Shown here piece by piece: positions 19,199 to 26,829 of a stretch of 64,000 nt of DNA. A program made the translations under genes and the position numbers. The stretch covers positions 3,564,501 through 3,628,500 of the forward strand of contig NZ_CP009286.1 in assembly GCF_000758685.1 (NCBI RefSeq). The letters run 5' to 3'. Within the stretch, counting starts at the first letter, position 1, and the number at the start of each line of letters is the position of its first letter. Below the pieces are notes generated by a model, which had not been told where the DNA came from, did no database searches, and saw only the letters and a program-made list of their open reading frames with translations. This DNA comes from Paenibacillus stellifer (GTDB taxonomy: Bacteria > Bacillota > Bacilli > Paenibacillales > Paenibacillaceae).

Positions 19199-19227
19199 AT
19201 ATAACATGGGTCTCTTTATTACACCAA
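19199..19227 (-). promoter_or_regulatory. Promoter of leuCD
   Basis: TTGGTG (19222-19227), a 17-nt spacer and TTATAT (19199-19204) on the minus strand. Confidence 0.7.
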
Positions 19228-19246
19228 GATATAAAAGCTATAATAC

Positions 19247-19299
19247 TTATAGGCCGTAATTATAAACGATGCCGACCTTCTCACAAGCATATCGTTTAT
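19247..19299. promoter_or_regulatory. Candidate LysR operator: two palindromes in the leuC-lysR intergenic region
   Basis: TTATA (19247-19251) and TATAA (19261-19265) flank 9 bp. ATAAACGAT (19262-19270) and ATCGTTTAT (19291-19299) are perfect 9-bp arms with a 20-bp spacer. Both lie 20-72 bp upstream of the leuC -35, the usual place for LysR-type activator sites, and also before the regulator's own start. Confidence 0.5.
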
Positions 19300-19351
19300 C
19301 CTCATTCAATTAGGTTACTCTTATAAGAGATATTATAAAGGGGCAGGGATC

Positions 19352-20263
19352 ATGGAATTCAGACAACTGCAGTACGTGCTGCAAATCGCAAGCGAACGGA
19401 ATTTCTCGCGGGCGGCCGAGAAGCTTCATATTGCACAGCCTTCGCTCAGCCAGCAGCTTGCCAAGTTGGAGAAAGAGCTGGGCGTCATGCTGTTCCAGCG
19501 GAATACCAGCGCGGTTGAGCTTACGCATGCGGGGGTGAAATTTGTGGAGCAGGCCCAAACCATCATCAATGCGGTGGAGCTTCTGCGGCAGGAAATGACC
19601 GACATCTCCGAGCTAAGAAGCGGCCGAGTCGTCGTCGGCAGCATGGCGATAACGGGAGCCCATCTGCTGCCATATGTGCTGCCGGTATTCAAGAGCAAGT
19701 ATCCGAGTATTGAAATCGCGCTGCTCGAAGACTCCTCCCTGAATTTGGAGAAGCTGACCGCCAGCGGACAGAGCGATCTCAGCCTTCTGTCGCTTCCGCT
19801 AGAAATACCGACACTGGATTATAAGGTTCTGGGAGAGGAACGGATCGATCTGGCAGTCCCTCCGGAGCATCGGCTCGCCTTCAGGGCCGAAACCGGAACA
19901 CGGACTTCTATAGGGGAACTGAAGAATGAAGCTTTTATTGTGCTGAAAGAAGGCCAGGGCTTCCGTAAGATTACAATGGATCTGTGCCGGGATGCCGGAT
20001 TCGAGCCATCCGTCGTGTTTGAGAGCAATAATATGGAGACGGTGCAATCGCTTGTTGCAGCGGGCATGGGCGTCACGCTCGTTCCCCGGTTTATTTCCAG
20101 AGCCCCGCGCAGCGAGTTCGTTCCTGTCTACCTCCCACTGGCCGAGCCCGCTCCGAGCCGCACGCTCGTCATCGCTTACCGCAAGGGGCGTTATTTATCA
20201 AAGGCTGCCGAAGCCTTTATTGATACCTTCCAGTCAATGGTTGCCGATCTGGCCCGTGAATAG
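19352..20263 (+). CDS. LysR-family transcriptional regulator
   Basis: The 303-residue protein has the LysR winged helix-turn-helix (MEFRQLQYVLQIASERNFSR, then AAEKLHIAQPSLSQQLAKLE) and a C-terminal effector-binding domain with the two-lobe pattern starting GSMAITGAHLLPYVLPVF. The closest general type is the CysB/BenM/GltC group, and the ligand cannot be told. Divergent placement from leuCD and the palindromes between them suggest it controls leuCD and itself. It could instead regulate genes elsewhere. The start at 19352 is preceded by AAGGGGCAGGG. Confidence 0.93.
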   Translation: MEFRQLQYVLQIASERNFSRAAEKLHIAQPSLSQQLAKLEKELGVMLFQRNTSAVELTHAGVKFVEQAQTIINAVELLRQEMTDISELRSGRVVVGSMAITGAHLLPYVLPVFKSKYPSIEIALLEDSSLNLEKLTASGQSDLSLLSLPLEIPTLDYKVLGEERIDLAVPPEHRLAFRAETGTRTSIGELKNEAFIVLKEGQGFRKITMDLCRDAGFEPSVVFESNNMETVQSLVAAGMGVTLVPRFISRAPRSEFVPVYLPLAEPAPSRTLVIAYRKGRYLSKAAEAFIDTFQSMVADLARE

Positions 20264-20343
20264 AATTTAGAGCAAGAACGGGATCTCAGGCGAATATAGG
20301 ATTTTCAGACAAAAAGTTTCAGACAAAAATCGGATCTCAGGCA

Positions 20344-20381
20344 AAAAAACCGTCCTTCTGCTGTATTAGCAAAGGACGGTC
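20344..20381 (-). terminator. Terminator after the 60-residue protein gene
   Basis: ACCGTCCTT (20349-20357) pairs with AAGGACGGT (20372-20380), followed on the minus strand by TTTTTTTGCC. Between it and the LysR stop there are two copies each of GGATCTCAGGC and TTCAGACAAAAA. Confidence 0.85.
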
Positions 20382-20402
20382 TGCTTCATATCTCCTGTTC
20401 GC

Positions 20403-20585
20403 TTAATCCTGGCGATTATGGACGGCAGTCATGTGGTTTTGCATATCCGGCACCCTGCCTGTCTCCTCACTGACCGGACCTCTGCGCTTCGGTATTCCTG
20501 TCTTGTCCTCGATAAAATCGCGCATGATCTCCGTCTGCTGCTCCAGCTCCTCGCGGTGTTGTTCCAGCTGTTTATCCTCTGTCAT
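20403..20585 (-). CDS. Small hydrophilic protein of unknown function
   Basis: Sixty residues, very polar, starting MTEDKQLEQHREELEQQTEI and ending MTAVHNRQD. The first half looks like an amphipathic helix or coiled coil, the second half is Pro/Gly-rich and probably disordered. There is no signal peptide. A textbook AGGAGGTG ribosome binding site spaced 8-9 nt from the ATG, plus a dedicated terminator, shows it is a real gene. I do not recognise the family. It stands alone, upstream and divergent from the proBAC leader. Confidence 0.8.
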   Translation of the reverse strand: MTEDKQLEQHREELEQQTEIMRDFIEDKTGIPKRRGPVSEETGRVPDMQNHMTAVHNRQD

Positions 20586-20690
20586 TAAGAATCCACCTCC
20601 TGATCACGGACTCCCCCTATTTTTACCCGATTGGAGCAAGAATAACCTGCCGGAACGAAGCGGTTTTGCGTCATATGGGGTGGAACTGAC

Positions 20691-20719
20691 TTGGCAAACC
20701 TGCCTTCGCATGGTATTCT
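20691..20719 (+). promoter_or_regulatory. Promoter of the proBAC T-box leader
   Basis: TTGGCA (20691-20696), 17-nt spacer ending TGG and TATTCT (20714-20719), giving transcription from about 20726. Confidence 0.7.
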
Positions 20720-20725
20720 AGTTGT

Positions 20726-20976
20726 CAAATAGGAAAACGTGTTGACGGGACCAGTAAGAGCGCATCAAGCTGCGACAGAGAGTAAATTCCGACAGGCTGA
20801 AAGAATTTACCGCGGCCGGCGATCTGAACCCTACCCCCGAACGGCCTGCCCTGCAGGACGAAACCCTCTCGTTACGAGGTTTAAGTCGGATGATCCCTCA
20901 TCAATGAAGGTGGTACCGCGGAAGTGAACCCAAGCTTTCGTCCTTTGCTCAGTCTTAGGATGGAAGCTTTTTTTGC
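20726..20976 (+). promoter_or_regulatory. T-box riboswitch (proline) controlling proBAC
   Basis: The T-box core AAGGTGGTACCGCG lies at 20907-20920. It is followed by a terminator hairpin (AAGCTTTCGTCC with GGATGGAAGCTT, then TTTTTTT, 20932-20973). A long Stem I precedes it, with AGTA-type sequences at about 20756 and 20781. Proline codons CCC (20829-20831) or CCT (20830-20832) follow GAA in the specifier-loop region, consistent with tRNA-Pro sensing. UGGU in the T-box can pair with an ACCA tRNA end. Uncharged tRNA-Pro should favour the antiterminator and switch on proline synthesis. The exact specifier assignment is tentative. Confidence 0.93.
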
Positions 20977-21010
20977 TGTTATATACCGATAGAAATAGGA
21001 AGTGAAACAG

Positions 21011-22117
21011 ATGACCACACGTTTAGTTGTCAAAATCGGCAGCAGCTCCCTGACTTCGGCGGAAGGCGGGCTGAACCATGAGTCGGTAGCCTACTTCGCC
21101 TCGGAAATCGCTCACCTCCGCCGCAGCGGCTGTGAAGTTCTGCTTGTAACTTCCGGAGCGGTTGCAGCAGGCTTCCGGAGCATCGGTTATCAGGTTCGTC
21201 CCAAGCTGCTGCACGAGAAGCAGGCGGCGGCGGCCGTCGGACAGGCGCTCCTGATGCAGGCTTACCAGGAGGCGTTCTCCAGCCACGGACTGACTGCCGC
21301 CCAGATTCTGCTGACACGCACCGACTTCCGGAGCAGGCGGGCAATGAACAACGCCGTGATGACGGTCGAGGAGCTTCTGCGTCAAGGTGTCATTCCGATC
21401 TTCAACGAGAACGATACCGTGTCCGTCGACGAGCTGAAATTCGGCGACAATGACACGCTGTCGGCGCTGGTCGCCAATCTTCTTAAAGCCTCACGGCTAA
21501 TCGTTATTACCGATATCGACGGCCTGTACAGCAGCGATCCCCGGCATAACCCGGATGCCGAACGCTACCGGCTCGTTGAAGAGATCACGCCAGAGATATA
21601 TGCCATTGCGGGCGGAGCCGGAACAGCCGTAGGCACTGGCGGCATGCGATCCAAGATCGACGCCGCCAAAATCGCCACCCGGGGCGGCGTGCCCGTCTTC
21701 ATCGGACGGGTCATCGAATCCGGGGATCTGCTTCTTGCAGCACAGGGCGAGGGTAAAGGCACCTACTTCGCCACCACCCTCTCCTCCATGCCCGTCAAGA
21801 AGCAGTGGCTCGGCTTTATGTCCACCCCGCTCGGCTCGCTGATTGTCGACGCCGGTGCGGAAGAAGCTCTGGTTCACGGCGGGCACAGCCTGCTTCCTGT
21901 AGGCGTGAAAGAGGTGCAGGGCAGCTTTCACGCCGGCGACGTCGTGGAAGTGCTTGGGCCCGAGGGCAAGCTTCTGGGCCGCGGAATCGTGAACTATGAC
22001 GACACCCAGCTCCGCGGCATCCTGGGGCTTCCCGGCAAGGAAGTTTTCGAGCGTCTTGGCGAGGAAATCCACCGGCTCGAGGTTATACATCGGGATGAAT
22101 GGATTACGCTGGCTTGA
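21011..22117 (+). CDS. proB: Glutamate 5-kinase
   Basis: ProB phosphorylates glutamate, the first step of proline synthesis. The 368-residue protein has the amino-acid-kinase domain (VVKIGSSSLTS near the start, FNENDTVSVDELKFGDND, TDIDGLYSSDPR, GTGGMRSKIDAAKIA). A C-terminal PUA domain begins near residue 275 (GSLIVDAGAEEAL). ATG 21011 is chosen because AGGAAGTG is correctly spaced; a GTG at 21002 overlaps that site. It sits directly downstream of the proline T-box. Confidence 0.97.
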   Translation: MTTRLVVKIGSSSLTSAEGGLNHESVAYFASEIAHLRRSGCEVLLVTSGAVAAGFRSIGYQVRPKLLHEKQAAAAVGQALLMQAYQEAFSSHGLTAAQILLTRTDFRSRRAMNNAVMTVEELLRQGVIPIFNENDTVSVDELKFGDNDTLSALVANLLKASRLIVITDIDGLYSSDPRHNPDAERYRLVEEITPEIYAIAGGAGTAVGTGGMRSKIDAAKIATRGGVPVFIGRVIESGDLLLAAQGEGKGTYFATTLSSMPVKKQWLGFMSTPLGSLIVDAGAEEALVHGGHSLLPVGVKEVQGSFHAGDVVEVLGPEGKLLGRGIVNYDDTQLRGILGLPGKEVFERLGEEIHRLEVIHRDEWITLA

Positions 22118-22172
22118 ACGCCGCCGGATATCAGAAGGCAGATACCGGATGGAATGATGAAAAGGGGGAACG

Positions 22173-23423
22173 ATGATGAGTGAAGTCGTTGCGAAAGCGG
22201 AGCTTGCCAAGAGTGTGGTCACCGCGCTCGGCAAGCTGACTACTGCGCAGAAGAACGAAGCGCTGCTGACCATGGCCGATGCGCTGCAGCAAAATGCAGA
22301 CGCCATTATTGCAGCCAATGCAAAGGATCTGGAACGCGGAAAAGAGAACGGTACACCGGAATCCATGCTCGACCGGCTGGCGCTGAACGCCGCCCGGATT
22401 GAAGCCATTGCCGAAGGACTCCGTCAGATTGTAGCTCTTCCCGATCCCGTAGGCGACACGCTGGAGACGCTGGAACGTCCAAACGGCCTGATCATTGAGA
22501 AGATCAGGGTTCCGCTCGGCGTCATCGGCATTATTTACGAAGCCCGCCCGAATGTAACGGTCGACGCCGCCGGACTATGCCTGAAGACAGGCAATGCCGT
22601 CGTCCTTCGCGGTGGCTCAGCCGCTCTATACACCAACCGCCAAATCGTCGAGGTGCTGCATGCCGCTCTTGCAGAGACCAACATGCCGCCCGAAGCGCTC
22701 CAACTGATCGAGGATCCAAACCGCGCTTCGGTTGATGAAATGCTGAAGCTGAATGGACTGCTCGATGTGATCATTCCGCGCGGCGGAAGCTCGCTTATCC
22801 AGAACGTCGTCCGGAATGCGACTGTTCCGGTTATCGAGACTGGAGCCGGAATCTGCCACACTTATGTGGATGAAGGCGCCGACCCTGCTATGGCGGAAGC
22901 AATCGCGCTCAACGCCAAGGCGCAGCGTCCTTCGGTCTGCAATTCGATGGAGACGCTGCTTGTTCATCGCACGTTCGCCGGTGAGCATCTGCCTGCCCTG
23001 GGAGAAGCCTTCAGGGACGCAAGAGTCGAGCTTCGTGGCTGCAACCGTACCCGTACTCTCATTCCGTGGGCGCTGCCTGTGACCGAGGAGAATTTTGCTA
23101 CGGAATATAACGATTATATTCTTAATGTCAAAGTAGTCGACGATATTGACGAAGCGCTGGAGCATATTGCCAAATACGGCACGAAGCATTCCGAATGCAT
23201 CGTAACGGAGAACGAAGAGAATGCCGAGCGGTTTCAGGATGATGTGGATGCTGCCGCCGTCTACCATAACGCCTCCACTCGCTTTACCGACGGCTTCGAA
23301 TTCGGCTTCGGCGCAGAGATCGGGATCAGCACCCAGAAGCTGCATGCGCGCGGACCGATGGGCCTGCCGGCGCTGACCTCAGTCAAATACAAAATCTACG
23401 GGAACGGACAAATCCGGAAATAA
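22173..23423 (+). CDS. proA: Glutamate-5-semialdehyde dehydrogenase (gamma-glutamyl phosphate reductase)
   Basis: ProA reduces the gamma-glutamyl phosphate made by ProB, with NADPH, to glutamate semialdehyde. The 416-residue aldehyde-dehydrogenase-fold protein carries PLGVIGIIYEARPNVTVDAA, LKTGNAVVLRGG and the catalytic Cys in AQRPSVCNSMETLLVH. The C-terminal GPMGLPALTSVKYKIYGNGQ is typical. AAAGGGGG precedes two adjacent ATG codons, either of which may be used. It is 55 bp from proB in the same operon. Confidence 0.97.
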   Translation: MMSEVVAKAELAKSVVTALGKLTTAQKNEALLTMADALQQNADAIIAANAKDLERGKENGTPESMLDRLALNAARIEAIAEGLRQIVALPDPVGDTLETLERPNGLIIEKIRVPLGVIGIIYEARPNVTVDAAGLCLKTGNAVVLRGGSAALYTNRQIVEVLHAALAETNMPPEALQLIEDPNRASVDEMLKLNGLLDVIIPRGGSSLIQNVVRNATVPVIETGAGICHTYVDEGADPAMAEAIALNAKAQRPSVCNSMETLLVHRTFAGEHLPALGEAFRDARVELRGCNRTRTLIPWALPVTEENFATEYNDYILNVKVVDDIDEALEHIAKYGTKHSECIVTENEENAERFQDDVDAAAVYHNASTRFTDGFEFGFGAEIGISTQKLHARGPMGLPALTSVKYKIYGNGQIRK

Positions 23424-23452
23424 TTTTTATCCGATAGGGGGAAATCCAGACC

Positions 23453-24343
23453 ATGTGTCAACAAACTGCCAAACCGCTTATTCAGGACCAGATCGTCTTT
23501 CACGGCGCAGGCTCGATGTCAGAAGCCATCGTTCGCGGCCTGATCGCACGCTCCGTCGTCCATGCGGATCATATCGTCATGCTGAACCGCAGCAACAGCG
23601 AACGTCTAGCCGAGCTTCGATCCAGATACGGCGTTACCGGCAGCAACGATCCGGCTCAGAAGGACGACTATCTGGCTTCCGCCCCGATTATCGTGCTAGC
23701 CATGAAGCCCAAAGATGCGGCCGCGGCGCTTCGTGCGCTTGGGCCGATCCTCAAGGATAACCAGCTTATTGTCTCGGTCATTGCGGGGCTGTCCATCCGC
23801 ACGATTCAGGGACTGCTCGGCCGGAAGCAGCCGGTTGTACGCACCATGCCGAACACCTCCAGTTCCATTGGCCTCGGAGCAACGGGAATCGCCTTCTCGA
23901 AGGAAGTGTCCGAGGAGCAGCGCCGGCTTTCGCTCAACATCTTCGAGGCGGTCGGCATCACCGCCGTAATCGATGAAGAGCGCATGGAGACGCTGACCGG
24001 AATTTCCGGCAGCGGTCCGGCTTACATCTATTACATGATGGAAGCCATGATCGCCGCCGGAATCCGGGGCGGACTGACCAAGGAACAAAGCGCCGAGCTG
24101 ACGATCCAGACGGTCCTTGGGGCAGCCCGGATGGTACAGCAGACTGGCGAAGAGCCTGCCGCCCTGCGCAAGAAAGTAACCTCGCCCGGCGGCTCGACGC
24201 AGGCTGCGCTGGAAGTGCTCGATAAAGGCAACTTCTTCGAAACCATCATTGCGGCGGTAAGCCGCTGCGCTGAACGGTCCCGTGAAATGGGCGCAGCGCT
24301 CGATCAAGAGCTTGCGAAGGACAAGGAAACCGAAGAGAGTTGA
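23453..24343 (+). CDS. proC: Pyrroline-5-carboxylate reductase
   Basis: ProC makes L-proline from pyrroline-5-carboxylate. The 296-residue protein starts with a Rossmann motif FHGAGSMSEAIVRGL, with Ser replacing Asn or Gly at one position. It contains VLAMKPKDA, VRTMPNTSSSIG, TGISGSGPAYIYYMMEA and a C-terminal KVTSPGGSTQAALEVL. It lies 29 bp after proA and completes the glutamate-to-proline pathway in one T-box-controlled operon, ended by a strong terminator. In many Bacilli the proC copies are scattered. Confidence 0.96.
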   Translation: MCQQTAKPLIQDQIVFHGAGSMSEAIVRGLIARSVVHADHIVMLNRSNSERLAELRSRYGVTGSNDPAQKDDYLASAPIIVLAMKPKDAAAALRALGPILKDNQLIVSVIAGLSIRTIQGLLGRKQPVVRTMPNTSSSIGLGATGIAFSKEVSEEQRRLSLNIFEAVGITAVIDEERMETLTGISGSGPAYIYYMMEAMIAAGIRGGLTKEQSAELTIQTVLGAARMVQQTGEEPAALRKKVTSPGGSTQAALEVLDKGNFFETIIAAVSRCAERSREMGAALDQELAKDKETEES

Positions 24344-24365
24344 TTGCTCTTGTTAAGGCATACAT

Positions 24366-24409
24366 CAAAAAAGCAGCTTCCGGGAATCATCCCGAAAGCT
24401 GCTTTTTTA
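24366..24409. terminator. Bidirectional terminator between proC and dnaD
   Basis: AAAAAAGCAGCTT and AAGCTGCTTTTTT form a stem, extended by CGGGA/TCCCG. A and T tracts on both sides suit both strands. Confidence 0.88.
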
Positions 24410-24410
24410 T

Positions 24411-24485
24411 TATGTGCCGGACTTCCGGCTATGCGCCGTTCTTCCAGCTATGCACCAGTCTTCTGGCTAGCGCCGGTCGTCCGGC
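24411..24485. repeat. Four tandem imperfect 18-19 bp units downstream of dnaD
   Basis: Units at 24411-24429, 24430-24448, 24449-24467 and 24468-24485 share the pattern TATGYRCCRKWCTTCYRGC. On the minus strand several are small palindromes such as GCCGGAAGTCCGGC. They begin about 30 bp beyond the dnaD stop codon. Confidence 0.6.
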
Positions 24486-24516
24486 CAATATGGCCGCCGA
24501 TACCGCCAGAGCCGGT

Positions 24517-25263
24517 TCAGCTTCCCCCACGGAACCGCTGGGAGTACGCTTTGACATCCTGGGCATTTTTCACCCGGTTACGGCTCCATTCCAGCAAGAT
24601 GCGGTCGATATAACGGAAGTAGACCTTGCCCGCAAATACCGATTCCTTCAATGCAAGCCGGATCAATTCCTCCGGATACCGGTCCTGGTCCAGCCAGCCC
24701 GCAATCGTCTCGAATTCCATCGGGGACAGCGGGCGTCCGAATTCCCGTTCGAACACGACGAACAGACTGGGTGTCTCCTCTTCCGCCGGGTCGATCCCCT
24801 TGCCGGCTGTGGCAGCCGCAGCGCCGTTCTTGGGCTGCATAGCGGCTCTTCCCGCCGACTGTCCCGACTTGCCATTCTCCGCAGACCCCGCAGCCCGCTG
24901 ATCAGCCAGGTACTGACCCAGCTTATCGTACAGCACCGAGAAGTCGTACCGTTCATAATGCAGCCCGAGTCCGTCATCGCTGCCCGCCTCAATCCGCAGA
25001 AAGCCTTCTTTGATCAGCTTCTGCAGCTCGCCGGCAATCGCGGAGGCGCTCCGGCCGGTCACGGCCTGAAGCTCCTCCAGCGATGGAAATTCCTTGCCCT
25101 CCACCTGACGGAAGGAGAGCAGATGAATGAGCAGCAGCGTCTCGCTGCCGGTCAGATTCAGCTTCCTGTAAAAGGTAAGCAGCGCGTAGGGAATTACAGC
25201 CATTCCGCTCTGCAGCCCGAAGGACAGGCCGTGAGCCCAGCCGTTTCCTTCTCTGCTGTCCAT
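24517..25263 (-). CDS. dnaD: DnaD-family replication/primosome protein
   Basis: The 248-residue protein has an N-terminal winged-helix domain (GLQSGMAVIPYALLTFYRKL, then LTGSETLLLIHLLSFRQ, LEELQAVTGRSASAIAGELQ). After an Ala/Gly/Glu-rich linker comes the DnaD C-terminal DNA-binding domain (FEREFGRPLSPMEFETIAGW to IRLALKESVFAGKVYFRYID, RILLEWSRN). DnaD helps load the replicative helicase at oriC and restart sites. In the codons after the stop the same frame stays open for about 22 codons (TGSGGIGGHIGRTTG). asnS lies 30 bp upstream, the same pairing as in B. subtilis. Confidence 0.93.
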   Translation of the reverse strand: MDSREGNGWAHGLSFGLQSGMAVIPYALLTFYRKLNLTGSETLLLIHLLSFRQVEGKEFPSLEELQAVTGRSASAIAGELQKLIKEGFLRIEAGSDDGLGLHYERYDFSVLYDKLGQYLADQRAAGSAENGKSGQSAGRAAMQPKNGAAAATAGKGIDPAEEETPSLFVVFEREFGRPLSPMEFETIAGWLDQDRYPEELIRLALKESVFAGKVYFRYIDRILLEWSRNRVKNAQDVKAYSQRFRGGS

Positions 25264-25293
25264 AAGCGGCTCCTCGCTTTCGTATACTTGATA

Positions 25294-26589
25294 TTAAGGA
25301 TAGAGACGGTACAGTGTCCGCGGGAACGGAATCGTCTCCCGCACATGGTCAAGACCGCAGATCCACGCGACCGTCCGCTCCAGCCCAAGGCCAAATCCGG
25401 AATGCGGTACGGAGCCGTAGGTGCGAAGGTCCATGTACCATTTGTACGTCTCCAGAGACAGCTCATGCTCCTTGAAACGTTCTTCCAGAAGCTCCGGATC
25501 GTCGATGCGCTGCGAGCCCCCGATAATTTCGCCGTAGCCTTCCGGCGCAATCATATCCGCGCAGAGCACAACCTCCGGACGGTTCGGGTCCGGCTTCATG
25601 TAGAAAGCCTTGATGCCCGCCGGATAGTGGGTAATGAAGACCGGCTTGTCGTACTCCTCCGCAATCGCGGTTTCATGCGGCGCACCGAAGTCCTCGCCCC
25701 ACGGAATATCGAAGCCCTTGCTGTGCAGGAACTCGATCGCATCGTCATACGTAATCCGCGGGAACGGCGCCTTGATATTCTCCAGCTTCGAGACGTCGCG
25801 GCCGACGGCTTCAAGCTCCACGCGGCAGTTCTTAAGCACGGATTGCACGACATGGCTGATGAATTCCTCCTGGACGCGGAGGCTCTCCTCATGCTCGGTG
25901 AACGCCATTTCCGGCTCGATCATCCAGAACTCGATCAGATGGCGGCGCGTCTTCGACTTCTCAGCCCGGAAGGTCGGACCGAAGGAATACACGCGTCCGA
26001 GCGCCATCGCTGCGGCTTCCATGTAGAGCTGGCCGCTCTGGGTCAGATAAGCGTCCTCTTCGAAATATTTGGTATGGAACAGATTGGTTGTCCCTTCAGC
26101 GGATGTCGGAGTCAGAATCGGAGGATCGACCAGCGTGAAGCCGTTTATGTCAAAATACTCCTGAACCGCCCGGATGATCTCCGCCCTGATCACCAGAATC
26201 GCCCGCTGTTTGGAGGAACGGAGCCACAGATGACGGTGATCCATCAGGAAATCGACGCCATGCTCCTTCGGGGTAATCGGATAGTTCTCGGTCAGATGCA
26301 AAATCTCGATGCCTGTAACGGTCATTTCATAACCTGACTGGCTTCTCGGCTCCTCGCGGATGATCCCGGTTACATATAAGGAGCTCTCCTGAGTCAGACT
26401 TTTCGCCGCATCCCAGACCTCCTCCGGAACCTCCGATTTCACAACAACACCCTGAATGTAACCGGTGCCGTCCCGAAGCTGCAGGAACTGGATTTTACCG
26501 CTGGAACGCTTGTTGTTCACCCAGCTGCCGATGACGACGCTTTCGCCGACATGATCCTTTACGCCTCTGATCACTGTTTTGTTAGCCAT
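25294..26589 (-). CDS. asnS: Asparaginyl-tRNA synthetase
   Basis: The 431-residue class II synthetase has an N-terminal OB-fold anticodon-binding domain ([20 protein letters not shown]) and a catalytic core with motif 2 [20 protein letters not shown] and motif 3 [16 protein letters not shown]. The near-identical AspS is excluded by the length, which lacks the bacterial AspS insertion, and by the synteny with dnaD. GAGGAGAG precedes the ATG. No T-box was found upstream. Confidence 0.97.
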   Translation of the reverse strand: MANKTVIRGVKDHVGESVVIGSWVNNKRSSGKIQFLQLRDGTGYIQGVVVKSEVPEEVWDAAKSLTQESSLYVTGIIREEPRSQSGYEMTVTGIEILHLTENYPITPKEHGVDFLMDHRHLWLRSSKQRAILVIRAEIIRAVQEYFDINGFTLVDPPILTPTSAEGTTNLFHTKYFEEDAYLTQSGQLYMEAAAMALGRVYSFGPTFRAEKSKTRRHLIEFWMIEPEMAFTEHEESLRVQEEFISHVVQSVLKNCRVELEAVGRDVSKLENIKAPFPRITYDDAIEFLHSKGFDIPWGEDFGAPHETAIAEEYDKPVFITHYPAGIKAFYMKPDPNRPEVVLCADMIAPEGYGEIIGGSQRIDDPELLEERFKEHELSLETYKWYMDLRTYGSVPHSGFGLGLERTVAWICGLDHVRETIPFPRTLYRLYP

Positions 26590-26660
26590 GCCCTCAATCT
26601 CTCCTCTGTAAAATGCGGTGATAAGCCTGTATCAGACCTCAGATCCGGTGACCGGACTAT

Positions 26661-26728
26661 TCCAACAATAAACGTCTGGCGGCGTCTTAAACAACGACGG
26701 GCGTTTACCAGGAATACTAGGCCTGTTA
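26661..26728. repeat. Dispersed palindromic repeat, copy B
   Basis: On the minus strand GGTAAACGCCCGTCG and GACGCCGCCAGACGTTTAT correspond to GGTAAATGCACGGCG and GACGCCGTCAGGCGTTTAT of copy A at 2453-2517. The flanks (AACAGG.CTA..ATT and .TTGG) are also shared. Both copies lie upstream of minus-strand genes. Confidence 0.6.
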
Positions 26729-26760
26729 TGAAGCGGAAGCTTAAACCTTATTATATTCCG

Positions 26761-26803
26761 AAAAATTCCACAGCCAAAGGCCGAAGGCCTTTGGCTGTTA
26801 ATT
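26761..26803 (-). terminator. Terminator after ackA
   Basis: A perfect 13-bp stem ACAGCCAAAGGCC with a triloop, then GGAATTTTTC on the minus strand. Confidence 0.82.
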
Positions 26804-26829
26804 TTCCGCCTATATTCGATTGTAACTCT

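Noticed and set aside
24340..26337. A 665-codon plus-strand open frame across dnaD and asnS
   Set aside because: It is antisense to two well-supported genes, has no domain pattern, and arises from the GC-rich codon bias of the opposite strand.
26590..26640. Possible T-box before asnS
   Set aside because: No GGTGG core and no antiterminator/terminator pair in the 240 bp upstream of asnS.
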